DNA of 22,282 bases from the IMG/VR virus record IMGVR_UViG_3300025648_000096, positions 1 through 22,282 of that record; one strand, given 5' to 3'. Made by a program: the position numbers and the translations under genes. The notes under the pieces were generated by a model. The model saw only the letters and a program-made list of their open reading frames with translations, searched no databases and had not been told where the DNA came from. Position 1 is the first letter of the stretch, and every line of letters starts with the position of its first letter. Source of the DNA: a virus. Positions 8,325 to 13,143 of the stretch are shown here, piece by piece.

Positions 8325-8594
8325 ATGGATTGGTCAGCTATAGTAGGCGGCGCAGCAATAATAGTTACGATATTTAACGGAATTATTAGTTATTGGGTTA
8401 ATCAGATATCCAAAAACCAAGACACCTTAGTAGCTGACCAAAAAATCCTTACAGAGAAGCTCCAGCATTTAGAAGTAAAGCTACCAAATGAATATGTCAA
8501 AAAGACTGATTTGGATTACAGGCTATCCCGCATAGAGCATATCCTCGATCAGATCATGATAAAGCTAGATAATAAACAAGATAAGATGGGATGA
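8325..8594 (+). CDS. Membrane-anchored coiled-coil protein of the lysis cassette
   Basis: 89 residues. An N-terminal hydrophobic segment (about residues 4-24, IVGGAAIIVTIFNGIISYWV) is followed by a long amphipathic helix (about 28-85) with heptad-like Leu/Ile spacing (LTEKLQHLEVKLP, LSRIEHILDQIMIKL). This one-TM plus coiled-coil layout resembles haemolysin XhlA-like and other phage lysis accessory proteins. It starts 2 bp after the previous stop with no clear ribosome binding site, so it probably depends on coupling. It may assist or regulate the holin encoded at 8792. No enzymatic residues are seen. Confidence 0.7.
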   Translation: MDWSAIVGGAAIIVTIFNGIISYWVNQISKNQDTLVADQKILTEKLQHLEVKLPNEYVKKTDLDYRLSRIEHILDQIMIKLDNKQDKMG

Positions 8595-8597
8595 ACT

Positions 8598-8795
8598 ATG
8601 ATCTTCCGTAAAATCTGCGCTCTATTAAGCCGCAAACCAATAGAAGCAAAATTGCCTGACTTCCCAGTAGAAGTACCAGCAAAGCCAAAAAAACCGGCGG
8701 TTAAAAAAGCCACAGCTCGCAAACCAGCAGTCAAAAAGACTGTTGCCAAGATAGCTACCAAAGTAGCTAAAAAGCCAACAACCAAGAAAAAATGA
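8598..8795 (+). CDS. Lysine/alanine/proline-rich histone H1-like small protein
   Basis: 65 residues. The first 12 form a hydrophobic, possibly amphipathic segment (MIFRKICALLSR). From about residue 26 the chain is low-complexity and strongly basic (VPAKPKKPAVKKATARKPAV and similar to the end, finishing TTKKK), like the tails of histone H1 or bacterial AlgP/HU-tail proteins. Such tails bind DNA or other polyanions without a folded domain. The stop overlaps the ATG of the holin gene by 4 bp (ATGA). Its presence in a lysis cassette is odd. Possible roles are genome condensation, binding of lipopolysaccharide or teichoic-like polyanions, or membrane disruption; none can be shown here. Confidence 0.65.
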   Translation: MIFRKICALLSRKPIEAKLPDFPVEVPAKPKKPAVKKATARKPAVKKTVAKIATKVAKKPTTKKK

Positions 8796-8977
8796 AACCG
8801 AAGCACAAGTCTAAGACCCTATGGTTTTCGCTTGCTCTAGCTATATTCGGTGCGCTCTATGCCAACTTCTCCTACCTCCAACCATTCATTGATGCTAGAT
8901 ATTATGGTTATGGTCTTATTGCTATTGCCGTTTGTACTGCTATATTGCGTACTGTAACTGACAAGCCATTAGAATAA
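8792..8977 (+). CDS. Holin-like protein with two membrane segments
   Basis: 61 residues: a basic N-terminus (MKPKHKSK), a first hydrophobic segment (about 10-32, LWFSLALAIFGALYANFSYL), a short loop, a second hydrophobic segment (about 38-53, YGYGLIAIAVCTAILR) and a short polar end. Size, charge and topology fit a class II-type holin that makes lesions in the inner membrane and releases the endolysin. It overlaps its neighbours on both sides: ATGA with the basic protein, TAATG with the spanin gene. It is followed by spanin and endolysin genes, which supports the holin call. A second membrane protein (8325) means the holin/antiholin assignment is not certain. Confidence 0.75.
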   Translation: MKPKHKSKTLWFSLALAIFGALYANFSYLQPFIDARYYGYGLIAIAVCTAILRTVTDKPLE

Positions 8978-9378
8978 TGTTTCCGCTACCTATAAGTACC
9001 TATTTATATAGCGGATTGATACTGATAAATATCCTTTGCTTTGGCTATGGCCGATACGAGCATAACAATTATGTTGCATTTAAAACAAAAACTGAAGCAC
9101 TTGCAACAATTCAAGAGGCCGAGAACGCGTCCAAAATCAAGCAACAAGAATTAATCAATAGAGGAATTGCCAATGAATATCAAGCTAAGTTGTCTGCTCT
9201 CAAGTCTTATTACACTAACAGCTTGCGCCCATCCGGTAGCAGTGCAATGCCCTCCCTTTCCAACCCCGCCAGCGGAGTTAATGAAAGCGCCTCCAACCAG
9301 TTACTTGCTTGCGCCTATACAACGCAGCAATTAATATCTTTACAGGACTGGATCAAAGAACAAAGCAATGTTAAGTAA
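8977..9378 (+). CDS. Rz: i-spanin (Rz-like)
   Basis: 133 residues with one N-terminal membrane segment (about 7-23, LYSGLILINILCFGYG) and a long charged periplasmic helix (about 25-80, KTEALATIQEAENASKIKQQ), as in inner-membrane spanin subunits. It works with the outer-membrane lipoprotein Rz1 to fuse the two membranes in the last step of lysis. Rz1 is encoded inside this gene in the +1 frame (9173-9334), the classic lambda-like nested layout. The start ATG overlaps the holin stop (TAATG). The 3' end overlaps the HNH gene by 11 bp. The protein is rather short beside lambda Rz (153 aa). Confidence 0.82.
   Translation: MFPLPISTYLYSGLILINILCFGYGRYEHNNYVAFKTKTEALATIQEAENASKIKQQELINRGIANEYQAKLSALKSYYTNSLRPSGSSAMPSLSNPASGVNESASNQLLACAYTTQQLISLQDWIKEQSNVK
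9173..9334 (+). CDS. Rz1: o-spanin lipoprotein (Rz1), nested in Rz
   Basis: A 53-residue protein in the +1 frame of Rz, too short for common ORF cut-offs. It starts at ATG 9173, 7 nt after GAGGA (9161-9165), and ends at TAA 9332-9334. The N-terminus is a lipoprotein signal: Lys4, a hydrophobic core, and the lipobox L15-T16-A17-C18. The mature part is 36 residues with 9 prolines (for example CPPFPTPPAEL), the low-complexity proline-rich pattern of Rz1 proteins. After lipid attachment at Cys18 it would sit in the outer membrane and bind the C-terminus of Rz. Lipobox, proline content, ribosome binding site and nesting all agree, so confidence is high. Confidence 0.9.
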   Translation: MNIKLSCLLSSLITLTACAHPVAVQCPPFPTPPAELMKAPPTSYLLAPIQRSN

Positions 9379-9853
9379 AGAGCGCCTACACCAGCTATTT
9401 CAATATGAAAATGGCAATTTATTCTGGAAAGTACGTCCAGCCTATAACGTATTTGTTGGGGATAAAGCGGGGCATAAAACGCAAAATGGATACATAACCA
9501 TCAATATAGATAAAAAGCCCTATGGAGCGCATAGATTGATTTTCTTGATGCACTATGGCTACCTACCTAAAATCGTAGACCATATAGACCACAATAGGTC
9601 AAACAACGTCATAAGCAATTTACGGGCAGCGGATTACATATCTAATGGGTTAAATCGTCAATTAGGAGGTAATAATTCTTCTGGCTACAAAAACGTAATG
9701 TGGAATAAAGCCAAGAAAAATTGGCGTGTAGCATTAGTTGTCGATAAAAAATTTAAGCATATTGGTAATTTTGAAGATATAGAATTAGCTGATCTTGTGG
9801 CGCAAGAAGCCCGTAACAAATATCATGGAAAGTTTGCCCATCATGGCCACTAA
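9368..9853 (+). CDS. HNH endonuclease with AP2-type DNA-binding domain
   Basis: 161 residues. The HNH (HNH_3-type) core is at about 52-97: AHRLIFLMHYGYLPKIVDHI leading to D71-H72-I73-D74-H75 and a downstream SNLR segment. A C-terminal AP2-like DNA-binding module at about 103-153 follows (NSSGYKNVMWNKAKKNWRV, then HIGNFEDIELA and YHGKFA). This pairing is typical of free-standing homing endonucleases in phages, which nick a cognate site and spread the gene. It lies between spanin and endolysin and overlaps both (11 bp at each end), so it looks like an insertion accommodated without disrupting lysis genes. It may also serve a phage DNA-processing role. Domain call is strong; homing activity is inferred. 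Confidence 0.88.
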   Translation: MLSKERLHQLFQYENGNLFWKVRPAYNVFVGDKAGHKTQNGYITINIDKKPYGAHRLIFLMHYGYLPKIVDHIDHNRSNNVISNLRAADYISNGLNRQLGGNNSSGYKNVMWNKAKKNWRVALVVDKKFKHIGNFEDIELADLVAQEARNKYHGKFAHHGH

Positions 9854-10295
9854 AAATGAACAGGCATTATTAGATACGATTGCCTTCTCCGAGATCGGCA
9901 GAACGCTTTTGGCCAAGTCTGATAATGGCTACAATGTTCTGCTTGGCGGAACACTGTTCTCAGGCTATGCTGACCATCCTCGCAAACTGATTACAGTCAA
10001 TGGACTCTCTAGTACCGCAGCCGGGCGCTATCAAATCCTAGAGCGCTATTTCGATGCCTATAAGAAGCAACTACATTTAATAGATTTCTCCCCCGCCTCT
10101 CAAGATCAGATTGCAATGCAGATGATTAAGGAAGTCGGCGCTGACCATCTGATTAATGATGGCCAGTTTGAGCAAGCAGTTAATAAATGCAGTACGCGCT
10201 GGGCAAGTCTGCCCGGTGCAAAATATGGCCAACACGTCAACGACATGGAACACTTAAAAGCCTATTATGAAAACGTAGGCGGAACAGTAGCATGA
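9843..10295 (+). CDS. Endolysin, lambda R-type lytic transglycosylase
   Basis: 150 residues from ATG 9843 (lambda R is 158). It cleaves the MurNAc-GlcNAc bond of peptidoglycan after holin release. The alignment to lambda R is visible throughout: ALLDTIAFSE with the catalytic Glu17, GYNVLLGGTLFSGYADHPRK, TAAGRYQILERYFDAYKKQL, DFSPASQDQIA, WASLPGAKYGQ and the C-terminal GGTV. Start choice: in-frame upstream ATG codons at 9795 and 9825 would add residues with no counterpart in the family, and 9843 has GGAAAG 10 nt upstream. There is no signal peptide, so export needs the holin. The start overlaps the HNH gene by 11 bp, and the stop overlaps the next gene by 4 bp. Confidence 0.93.
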   Translation: MATKNEQALLDTIAFSEIGRTLLAKSDNGYNVLLGGTLFSGYADHPRKLITVNGLSSTAAGRYQILERYFDAYKKQLHLIDFSPASQDQIAMQMIKEVGADHLINDGQFEQAVNKCSTRWASLPGAKYGQHVNDMEHLKAYYENVGGTVA

Positions 10296-10504
10296 GCAGC
10301 GATATTTTTGACGATGCTTCGGATTTAGAAGCCTTGCATCGAGAGCTGGCAATTAAGGCAATACGAGCAAGAGGGCAAGAAAAGTTTTCCGGCCATTGCC
10401 TTTGCTGTAATGAAGCAGTACCAGAAGGACGATTTTGTTCTGCTGAATGTCGTGAAGATTACGAGCTAGAACAAAAATTCAAGAAAATTACAGGTAAAAG
10501 ATAA
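10292..10504 (+). CDS. Small C4 zinc-finger protein (TraR/DksA-like)
   Basis: 70 residues. The N-terminal part is an acidic helix (DIFDDASDLEALHRELAIKA) followed by four cysteines arranged C-x2-C-x8-C-x3-C (CLCC, then CSAEC) and a charged C-terminal helix. The acidic helix and zinc site recall phage TraR/DksA-type proteins, which bind RNA polymerase through the secondary channel, but the cysteine spacing is shorter than in canonical TraR. It overlaps the endolysin stop by 4 bp (ATGA) and closes the lysis cluster. Zinc binding is a good inference; transcriptional regulation is plausible but unproved. Confidence 0.7.
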   Translation: MSSDIFDDASDLEALHRELAIKAIRARGQEKFSGHCLCCNEAVPEGRFCSAECREDYELEQKFKKITGKR

Positions 10505-10580
10505 GCTATAACCTATAAGTCTTTGTATTTACACAATGTTCGGTTAGTATCCGATTACAACAAGAAGAAGAAGGGTACTT

Positions 10581-11564
10581 ATGGCACTGAAACTTGTATG
10601 CACAGATCAAGAATTTATAGACCTTTGGGCTAAACTAGGCTCTCCTGTCTTAATGGCTGAAAAGCTGGGTGTTGCTTCCTCTAGTGTCATGAGAAGGCGA
10701 AGCAGTATTGAAACCCGGCTTGGCATTAAATTGGCCACCCATAATTCCCAACGCGATCAAATTAAGCCTAAGCCTAAAAAGGTTGAGTTGGCAGCTCACA
10801 ATGTCCGAAGGGGTATTGAGGTAGATAAAGTCAAACGCATCATTGTGTTCTCAGATGCCCACTTTACCGATACCACCACAACGGCCTTTAAAGCCCTCCT
10901 GTTGATGATTAAAAAATTCAAGCCAGAGGTCATCATCTGCAACGGCGATGCGTTCGATGGGCAGGTTTTAAGCCGTTTTCCAAGCATTAATTACGATCAA
11001 AAGCCTAGTGTCCTAGAAGAACTCAAGGCTTGCCGTCAGCATTTAGATGAAATCGAGAAACATAGACCTGCTGGCTGCCGACTAATATGGACGTTGGGTA
11101 ACCATGATATGAGATACGAGGCTTGGCTAGTCAATAAAGTCCCCGAATACAGCGGTGTAGATGGCTTCTCATTAAAGTACCATTTCCCCAACTGGGAAAC
11201 TTGTTGGTCATTCTGGATTGGCGAAGATACCGTAGTAAAACACCGGTTTAAAGGTGGCCGTACAGCGGGGTACAGCAATTTGCTGGCGGCGGGTAATACC
11301 AACATTATCACTGGCCATACGCACGTCCTTGCTTGCCAGCCGATTTCCAATTTTCAAGGCACATTTTGGGGCATCCAGACCGGTTGTTTGGCCGATCCGA
11401 TGTCCAGTACCTTCGAGTATTGCGAGGATTCTCCTAAAGATTGGCGCAGTGGCTTTGTGATGCTATCCTTTGACCAAGGCCGGATGCTAATGCCAGAGAT
11501 GATTATGGTGTCCGATGAAGAAAACGGAGAAATAGAATTTCGTGGGTGCATAACAAAAGTATGA
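10581..11564 (+). CDS. Calcineurin-like metallophosphoesterase with N-terminal HTH-like region
   Basis: 327 residues. The metal-binding signature is complete and in order: FSDAHF (D92, H94), NGDAFD (D123), GNHD (N174, H175) and GHTH (H246, H248). Together these bind two metal ions and hydrolyse phosphoester bonds. Residues about 8-50 precede the catalytic domain and look like a helix-turn-helix (LGSPVLMAEKLGVASSSVMR), so DNA may be the target. Related phage proteins are often called phosphoesterases of unknown substrate; a nuclease (SbcD/Mre11-like) or nucleotide phosphatase are both possible. The ribosome binding site is purine-rich (aagaagaagaaggg). The stop overlaps the next ATG by 4 bp, pairing it with the peptidase-like protein. 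Confidence 0.88.
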   Translation: MALKLVCTDQEFIDLWAKLGSPVLMAEKLGVASSSVMRRRSSIETRLGIKLATHNSQRDQIKPKPKKVELAAHNVRRGIEVDKVKRIIVFSDAHFTDTTTTAFKALLLMIKKFKPEVIICNGDAFDGQVLSRFPSINYDQKPSVLEELKACRQHLDEIEKHRPAGCRLIWTLGNHDMRYEAWLVNKVPEYSGVDGFSLKYHFPNWETCWSFWIGEDTVVKHRFKGGRTAGYSNLLAAGNTNIITGHTHVLACQPISNFQGTFWGIQTGCLADPMSSTFEYCEDSPKDWRSGFVMLSFDQGRMLMPEMIMVSDEENGEIEFRGCITKV

Positions 11565-11989
11565 CTACTATCGTTGGTGATTGGGACAAAAAAATCTTGG
11601 TATCGGATAGTCAATTTTCAGACGAAGATACTGGCATTAAATATTTTGAAGAAAAAATTGTCGCAATAGATGGCGGGTGGTTAGGCGTGGCCGGCAATTG
11701 GAGCGATTGCGAAAAAGTAGTGGATTACATCAATAAGAAAAGCAAAGTTAAACCAAAGCTCAAGCCTGATAGTTCTTTTATTAGGCTAACTAAAGAAGGT
11801 CTTTTTTATTGTGGTGACGATCTTGAATGGGAACGCGCTAAAACCTTTATGGCTATTGGTTCTGGTGCAATGGCAGCCGAAGTCTGCATGAGAATGGGCT
11901 TGTCCGCAGAAGAAGCAGTTAAATGGGCTTGCAATGTAGATTTAAAAAGCCATGAGCCTATAAAAACTTATTCATTACTAGACAAATAA
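11561..11989 (+). CDS. HslV/proteasome-like N-terminal-threonine hydrolase
   Basis: 142 residues from ATG 11561, which overlaps the metallophosphoesterase stop (ATGA). An in-frame upstream ATG at 11546 exists but would bury the nucleophile. With this start the protein begins Met-Thr-Thr-Ile-Val, as E. coli HslV does; Met removal would expose Thr1. The strand with Asp16 (ILVSDSQ), Lys32 (FEEKIVAIDGG) and the AIGSGAMAAE loop correspond to Asp17, Lys33 and the Ser-Gly loop of HslV. AVKWACNVDLKS closes the fold. It is shorter than HslV (176 aa), and no HslU-type ATPase is in the window. Role may be processing of phage or host proteins, or a regulatory Ntn hydrolase. Active-site agreement is clear; activity is inferred. 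Confidence 0.8.
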   Translation: MTTIVGDWDKKILVSDSQFSDEDTGIKYFEEKIVAIDGGWLGVAGNWSDCEKVVDYINKKSKVKPKLKPDSSFIRLTKEGLFYCGDDLEWERAKTFMAIGSGAMAAEVCMRMGLSAEEAVKWACNVDLKSHEPIKTYSLLDK

Positions 11990-12004
11990 TTTTGTGTCTA
12001 GTAA
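11975..12004 (+). terminator. Hairpin over the stop codon of the peptidase-like gene
   Basis: A perfect 10-bp inverted repeat (TTACTAGACA at 11975-11984, TGTCTAGTAA at 11995-12004) with a 10-nt loop that contains the TAA stop. It ends the rightward late operon. There is no run of T on the plus strand after it, so it could be a weak or factor-assisted terminator or an RNA-stabilising 3' hairpin. On the minus strand it is followed by an AT-rich stretch. Confidence 0.5.
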
Positions 12005-12021
12005 CAAAATGTAACTTATAA

Positions 12022-12048
12022 GTATCAATTTTTTATACATATTGATAC
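12022..12048. repeat. 8-bp inverted repeat GTATCAAT / ATTGATAC
   Basis: The arms lie at 12022-12029 and 12041-12048, with an 11-nt AT-only-plus-C spacer (tttttatacat). It is a dyad with about 19 bp centre-to-centre spacing, the size of a dimeric repressor operator. It lacks a GC-rich stem, so it is unlikely to be an intrinsic terminator. Confidence 0.45.
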
Positions 12049-12103
12049 CTATATGTACAGTTATTGACAAAAAGTAGCCATATCAACAGTTTTGTTAACA
12101 TTT

Positions 12104-12168
12104 TTGTAAAGTTTTGACGGCTGATTGTAAAGTTGTTGACATTGGATTGTAAAGTTAATGACTCAATA
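12104..12168 (+). repeat. Three iterons with core TTGTAAAGTT
   Basis: The 10-bp core TTGTAAAGTT occurs exactly at 12104-12113, 12125-12134 and 12147-12156, each followed within 0-2 nt by a TGAC-containing segment (TTGACG, GTTGACA, AATGACT). The repeat distance is 21 then 22 bp, two helical turns, which places all copies on one face of the helix. This is typical of binding arrays for a replication initiator or regulator. Confidence 0.65.
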
Positions 12169-12208
12169 CGCAGTCCGTATATGTATAAAGCCTTATTAAT
12201 GAGTCATT
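12157..12208. repeat. 9-bp inverted repeat AATGACTCA / TGAGTCATT
   Basis: Perfect arms at 12157-12165 and 12200-12208 with a 34-nt spacer that contains a smaller ATACG/CGTAT dyad. The left arm overlaps the end of the third iteron unit, so the iteron array and this dyad may act together. Confidence 0.45.
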
Positions 12209-12285
12209 TTTAAGCTACTGACTTTTCGTACAAAATACCCCGATCGGTAACTTTATTGATATTTCATGCACTTTTTCATACATTC

Positions 12286-12307
12286 TTCCCGTTCGGGAAA
12301 CTTTTTT
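12286..12307 (+). terminator. Rho-independent terminator (rightward)
   Basis: TTCCCG at 12286-12291 and CGGGAA at 12294-12299 form a short GC-rich stem (a five-pair stem with a GTTC loop is the realistic fold), followed by ACTTTTTT, a run of six T at 12302-12307. It reads rightward, so it would stop late transcription from the tail/lysis/peptidase side before it enters the antisense of the small-gene operon. Confidence 0.65.
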
Positions 12308-12343
12308 CCCTGTATTTTTAATTACTTTGTTTTTACAGGGAAA
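12305..12343. repeat. 10-bp inverted repeat TTTCCCTGTA / TACAGGGAAA
   Basis: Perfect arms at 12305-12314 and 12334-12343 with a 19-nt AT-rich loop. The left arm overlaps the T-run of the rightward terminator. It could act as an anti-terminator alternative fold or as the leftward terminator, although no strong T-run follows it on the minus strand. Confidence 0.45.
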
Positions 12344-12363
12344 TTTACTTTGCTATTGTCGGC

Positions 12364-12429
12364 TGACCTATTTTAAAAATGCTTGTAAGTGCATGAAATT
12401 TAAAGAAAAAGTTATGCAAAAATAGGTCA
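12364..12429. repeat. 11-bp inverted repeat TGACCTATTTT / AAAATAGGTCA
   Basis: Perfect arms at 12364-12374 and 12419-12429 with a 44-bp AT-rich spacer, ending about 20 bp past the last codon of the leftward operon. On the minus strand it lies just downstream of the final gene, so it may form the 3' hairpin of that transcript. Confidence 0.45.
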
Positions 12430-12451
12430 TTTTTGTCCGAAATTTGTATAG

Positions 12452-12595
12452 TTATTTAGCCAACAAATACAGCCCGATGTTAGAGAAAGCATAGCCGCCA
12501 TATACAACCGTCATATATGGATTGCCTTTGAAAAGCTGTTCTGCCGCTATATAAGCGTAGATTAAGCCTGTAAGAACAATTAACCAACTGCTCAT
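12452..12595 (-). CDS. Small two-pass membrane protein, last gene of the leftward operon
   Basis: 47 residues from ATG 12595, which overlaps the stop of the upstream gene (ATGA). A longer reading from 12634 would run through 40 bp of the upstream gene and is less likely. Two hydrophobic segments are visible: about 4-18 (WLIVLTGLIYAYIAA) and about 28-45 (MTVVYGGYAFSNIGLYLL), separated by a polar loop (EQLFKGNPY). I know no function for it. It is likely an inner-membrane microprotein. Confidence 0.65.
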   Translation of the reverse strand: MSSWLIVLTGLIYAYIAAEQLFKGNPYMTVVYGGYAFSNIGLYLLAK

Positions 12596-12822
12596 ATATT
12601 GGCCAATAAACGATGCAATCTTGCATTGAACCAACGCCTAACAGCATAGCTACGAATTACTGAGATGACAGTGTATAGCAGACCCATATAGAAGTTAGCT
12701 AACAGACTAATGTGAAAGCCAAACAGCGGAAATATCAACAAATTGGCGATGTAATTAATGGTAAACCCTATCAGTACATTCACCCATGCTTCAATAAACG
12801 AACCTAGTCTAGTTTGACTCAT
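12592..12822 (-). CDS. DUF7220-like phage membrane protein
   Basis: 76 residues from ATG 12822, with AAGAG just upstream; an upstream in-frame extension to 12906 would overlap the preceding 29-codon gene and is rejected. It begins MSQTRLGSFIEAWVNVLIGF, then has hydrophobic segments at about 15-36 and 42-62 (NFYMGLLYTVISVIRSYAV) and a basic end (RRWFNARLHRLL). This pattern, with an SxxEAxxNxxxGxxI start, is a widespread small phage membrane protein family (DUF7220) of unknown function. Its leader repeats that of the 72-aa gene at 13143. Confidence 0.75.
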   Translation of the reverse strand: MSQTRLGSFIEAWVNVLIGFTINYIANLLIFPLFGFHISLLANFYMGLLYTVISVIRSYAVRRWFNARLHRLLANI

Positions 12823-12823
12823 G

Positions 12824-12838
12824 TCTCTTGTGCCTTTC
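12824..12838 (-). promoter_or_regulatory. Duplicated translation leader, copy 1
   Basis: On the minus strand GAAAGGCACAAGAGA lies one base before the ATG at 12822. The identical 15 bases precede the ATG at 13143 (13145-13159). The purine-rich AAGAGA and AAAGG parts may serve as ribosome binding sites. Between these genes this is the only non-coding gap of the 13-gene chain. Confidence 0.5.
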
Positions 12839-12928
12839 TTAACTAAATCTAGCAATGATATAAACAATAACCGCACCAAGTAACCACCATTTAAAACTGC
12901 CGTCAAATACCCAGTTTATAAAGTTCAT
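12839..12928 (-). CDS. 29-residue single-pass membrane microprotein
   Basis: ATG 12928 overlaps the stop of the upstream gene by 4 bp (ATGA), and the TAA is at 12839-12841. The protein starts MNFINWVFDGSFKWW and continues with a hydrophobic segment (LLGAVIVYIIARFS), a single membrane span with aromatic residues at the interface. No homology is claimed. Evidence is the exact junction, which follows the pattern of its neighbours, and the membrane-like composition. Confidence 0.6.
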   Translation of the reverse strand: MNFINWVFDGSFKWWLLGAVIVYIIARFS

Positions 12929-13143
12929 TTCTCACTCGCTTTCTTTAGTCCTTCTGCGTAACCAAATCTTGCCCCACGATTAAATGCTTCAGTAATTGCA
13001 TTGTCTATTTCCTCATCTGTTAGGTTTCTCGGAGAGCTGTAAAGCAAAGTACCTTCTTTTAATTCGGTAAATCTTTCTATTGGAAAATTGTTTATTCCGC
13101 TTATAGTTATTTTTTTAACTATTGCTACTGGTTCATTGTTCAT
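12925..13143 (-). CDS. Small soluble hypothetical protein
   Basis: 72 residues from ATG 13143; an upstream in-frame ATG at 13179 would overlap the preceding gene by 40 bp and lacks a ribosome binding site. The N-terminal half looks beta-stranded (EPVAIVKKITISGI) and the C-terminal half helical (LTDEEIDNAITEAFNRGARF, then GYAEGLKKASEK). AAGAGAA lies directly upstream. Both ends overlap neighbours by 4 bp. Function unknown. Confidence 0.7.
   Translation of the reverse strand: MNNEPVAIVKKITISGINNFPIERFTELKEGTLLYSSPRNLTDEEIDNAITEAFNRGARFGYAEGLKKASEK

Larger units (their letters stand above)
12261..12399. repeat. 13-bp long-range inverted repeat ATTTCATGCACTT
   Basis: ATTTCATGCACTT at 12261-12273 and its exact reverse complement AAGTGCATGAAAT at 12387-12399, 113 bp apart. 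The pair encloses the rho-independent terminator and a second hairpin, giving a nested stem that could form as a cruciform or bind a dimeric protein at two sites. The right arm lies inside another dyad (12364-12429). Confidence 0.5.
11990..12451. other. Non-coding convergent zone, candidate origin or regulatory region
   Basis: About 460 bp without any credible gene on either strand, between the rightward late genes and the leftward small-gene operon. It is AT-rich and holds three 21-22 bp-spaced iterons, a GTTAAC site (12094-12099), a CCGATCGG palindrome (12240-12247), a rho-independent terminator, and six inverted repeats of 8-13 bp (the hairpin at 11975-12004 makes a seventh, straddling the left edge). 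Iterons beside an AT-rich region are a known feature of plasmid and phage origins. Convergent transcription also demands terminators here, so both functions are possible. Confidence 0.55.

Noticed and set aside
10523-10550. Promoter TTGTAT-16 bp-TAGTAT before the metallophosphoesterase gene
   Set aside because: Only 3 of 6 and 4 of 6 consensus matches, which is expected by chance in AT-rich DNA.
11354-11614. Antisense frames over the metallophosphoesterase gene
   Set aside because: They are shadows of a strongly conserved gene, with no ribosome binding site or recognisable protein features.
12823-12906. N-terminal extension of the DUF7220-like protein up to 12906
   Set aside because: The family start MSQTRLGS fits ATG 12822 with its own leader, and the extension overlaps the coupled 29-codon gene in another frame.
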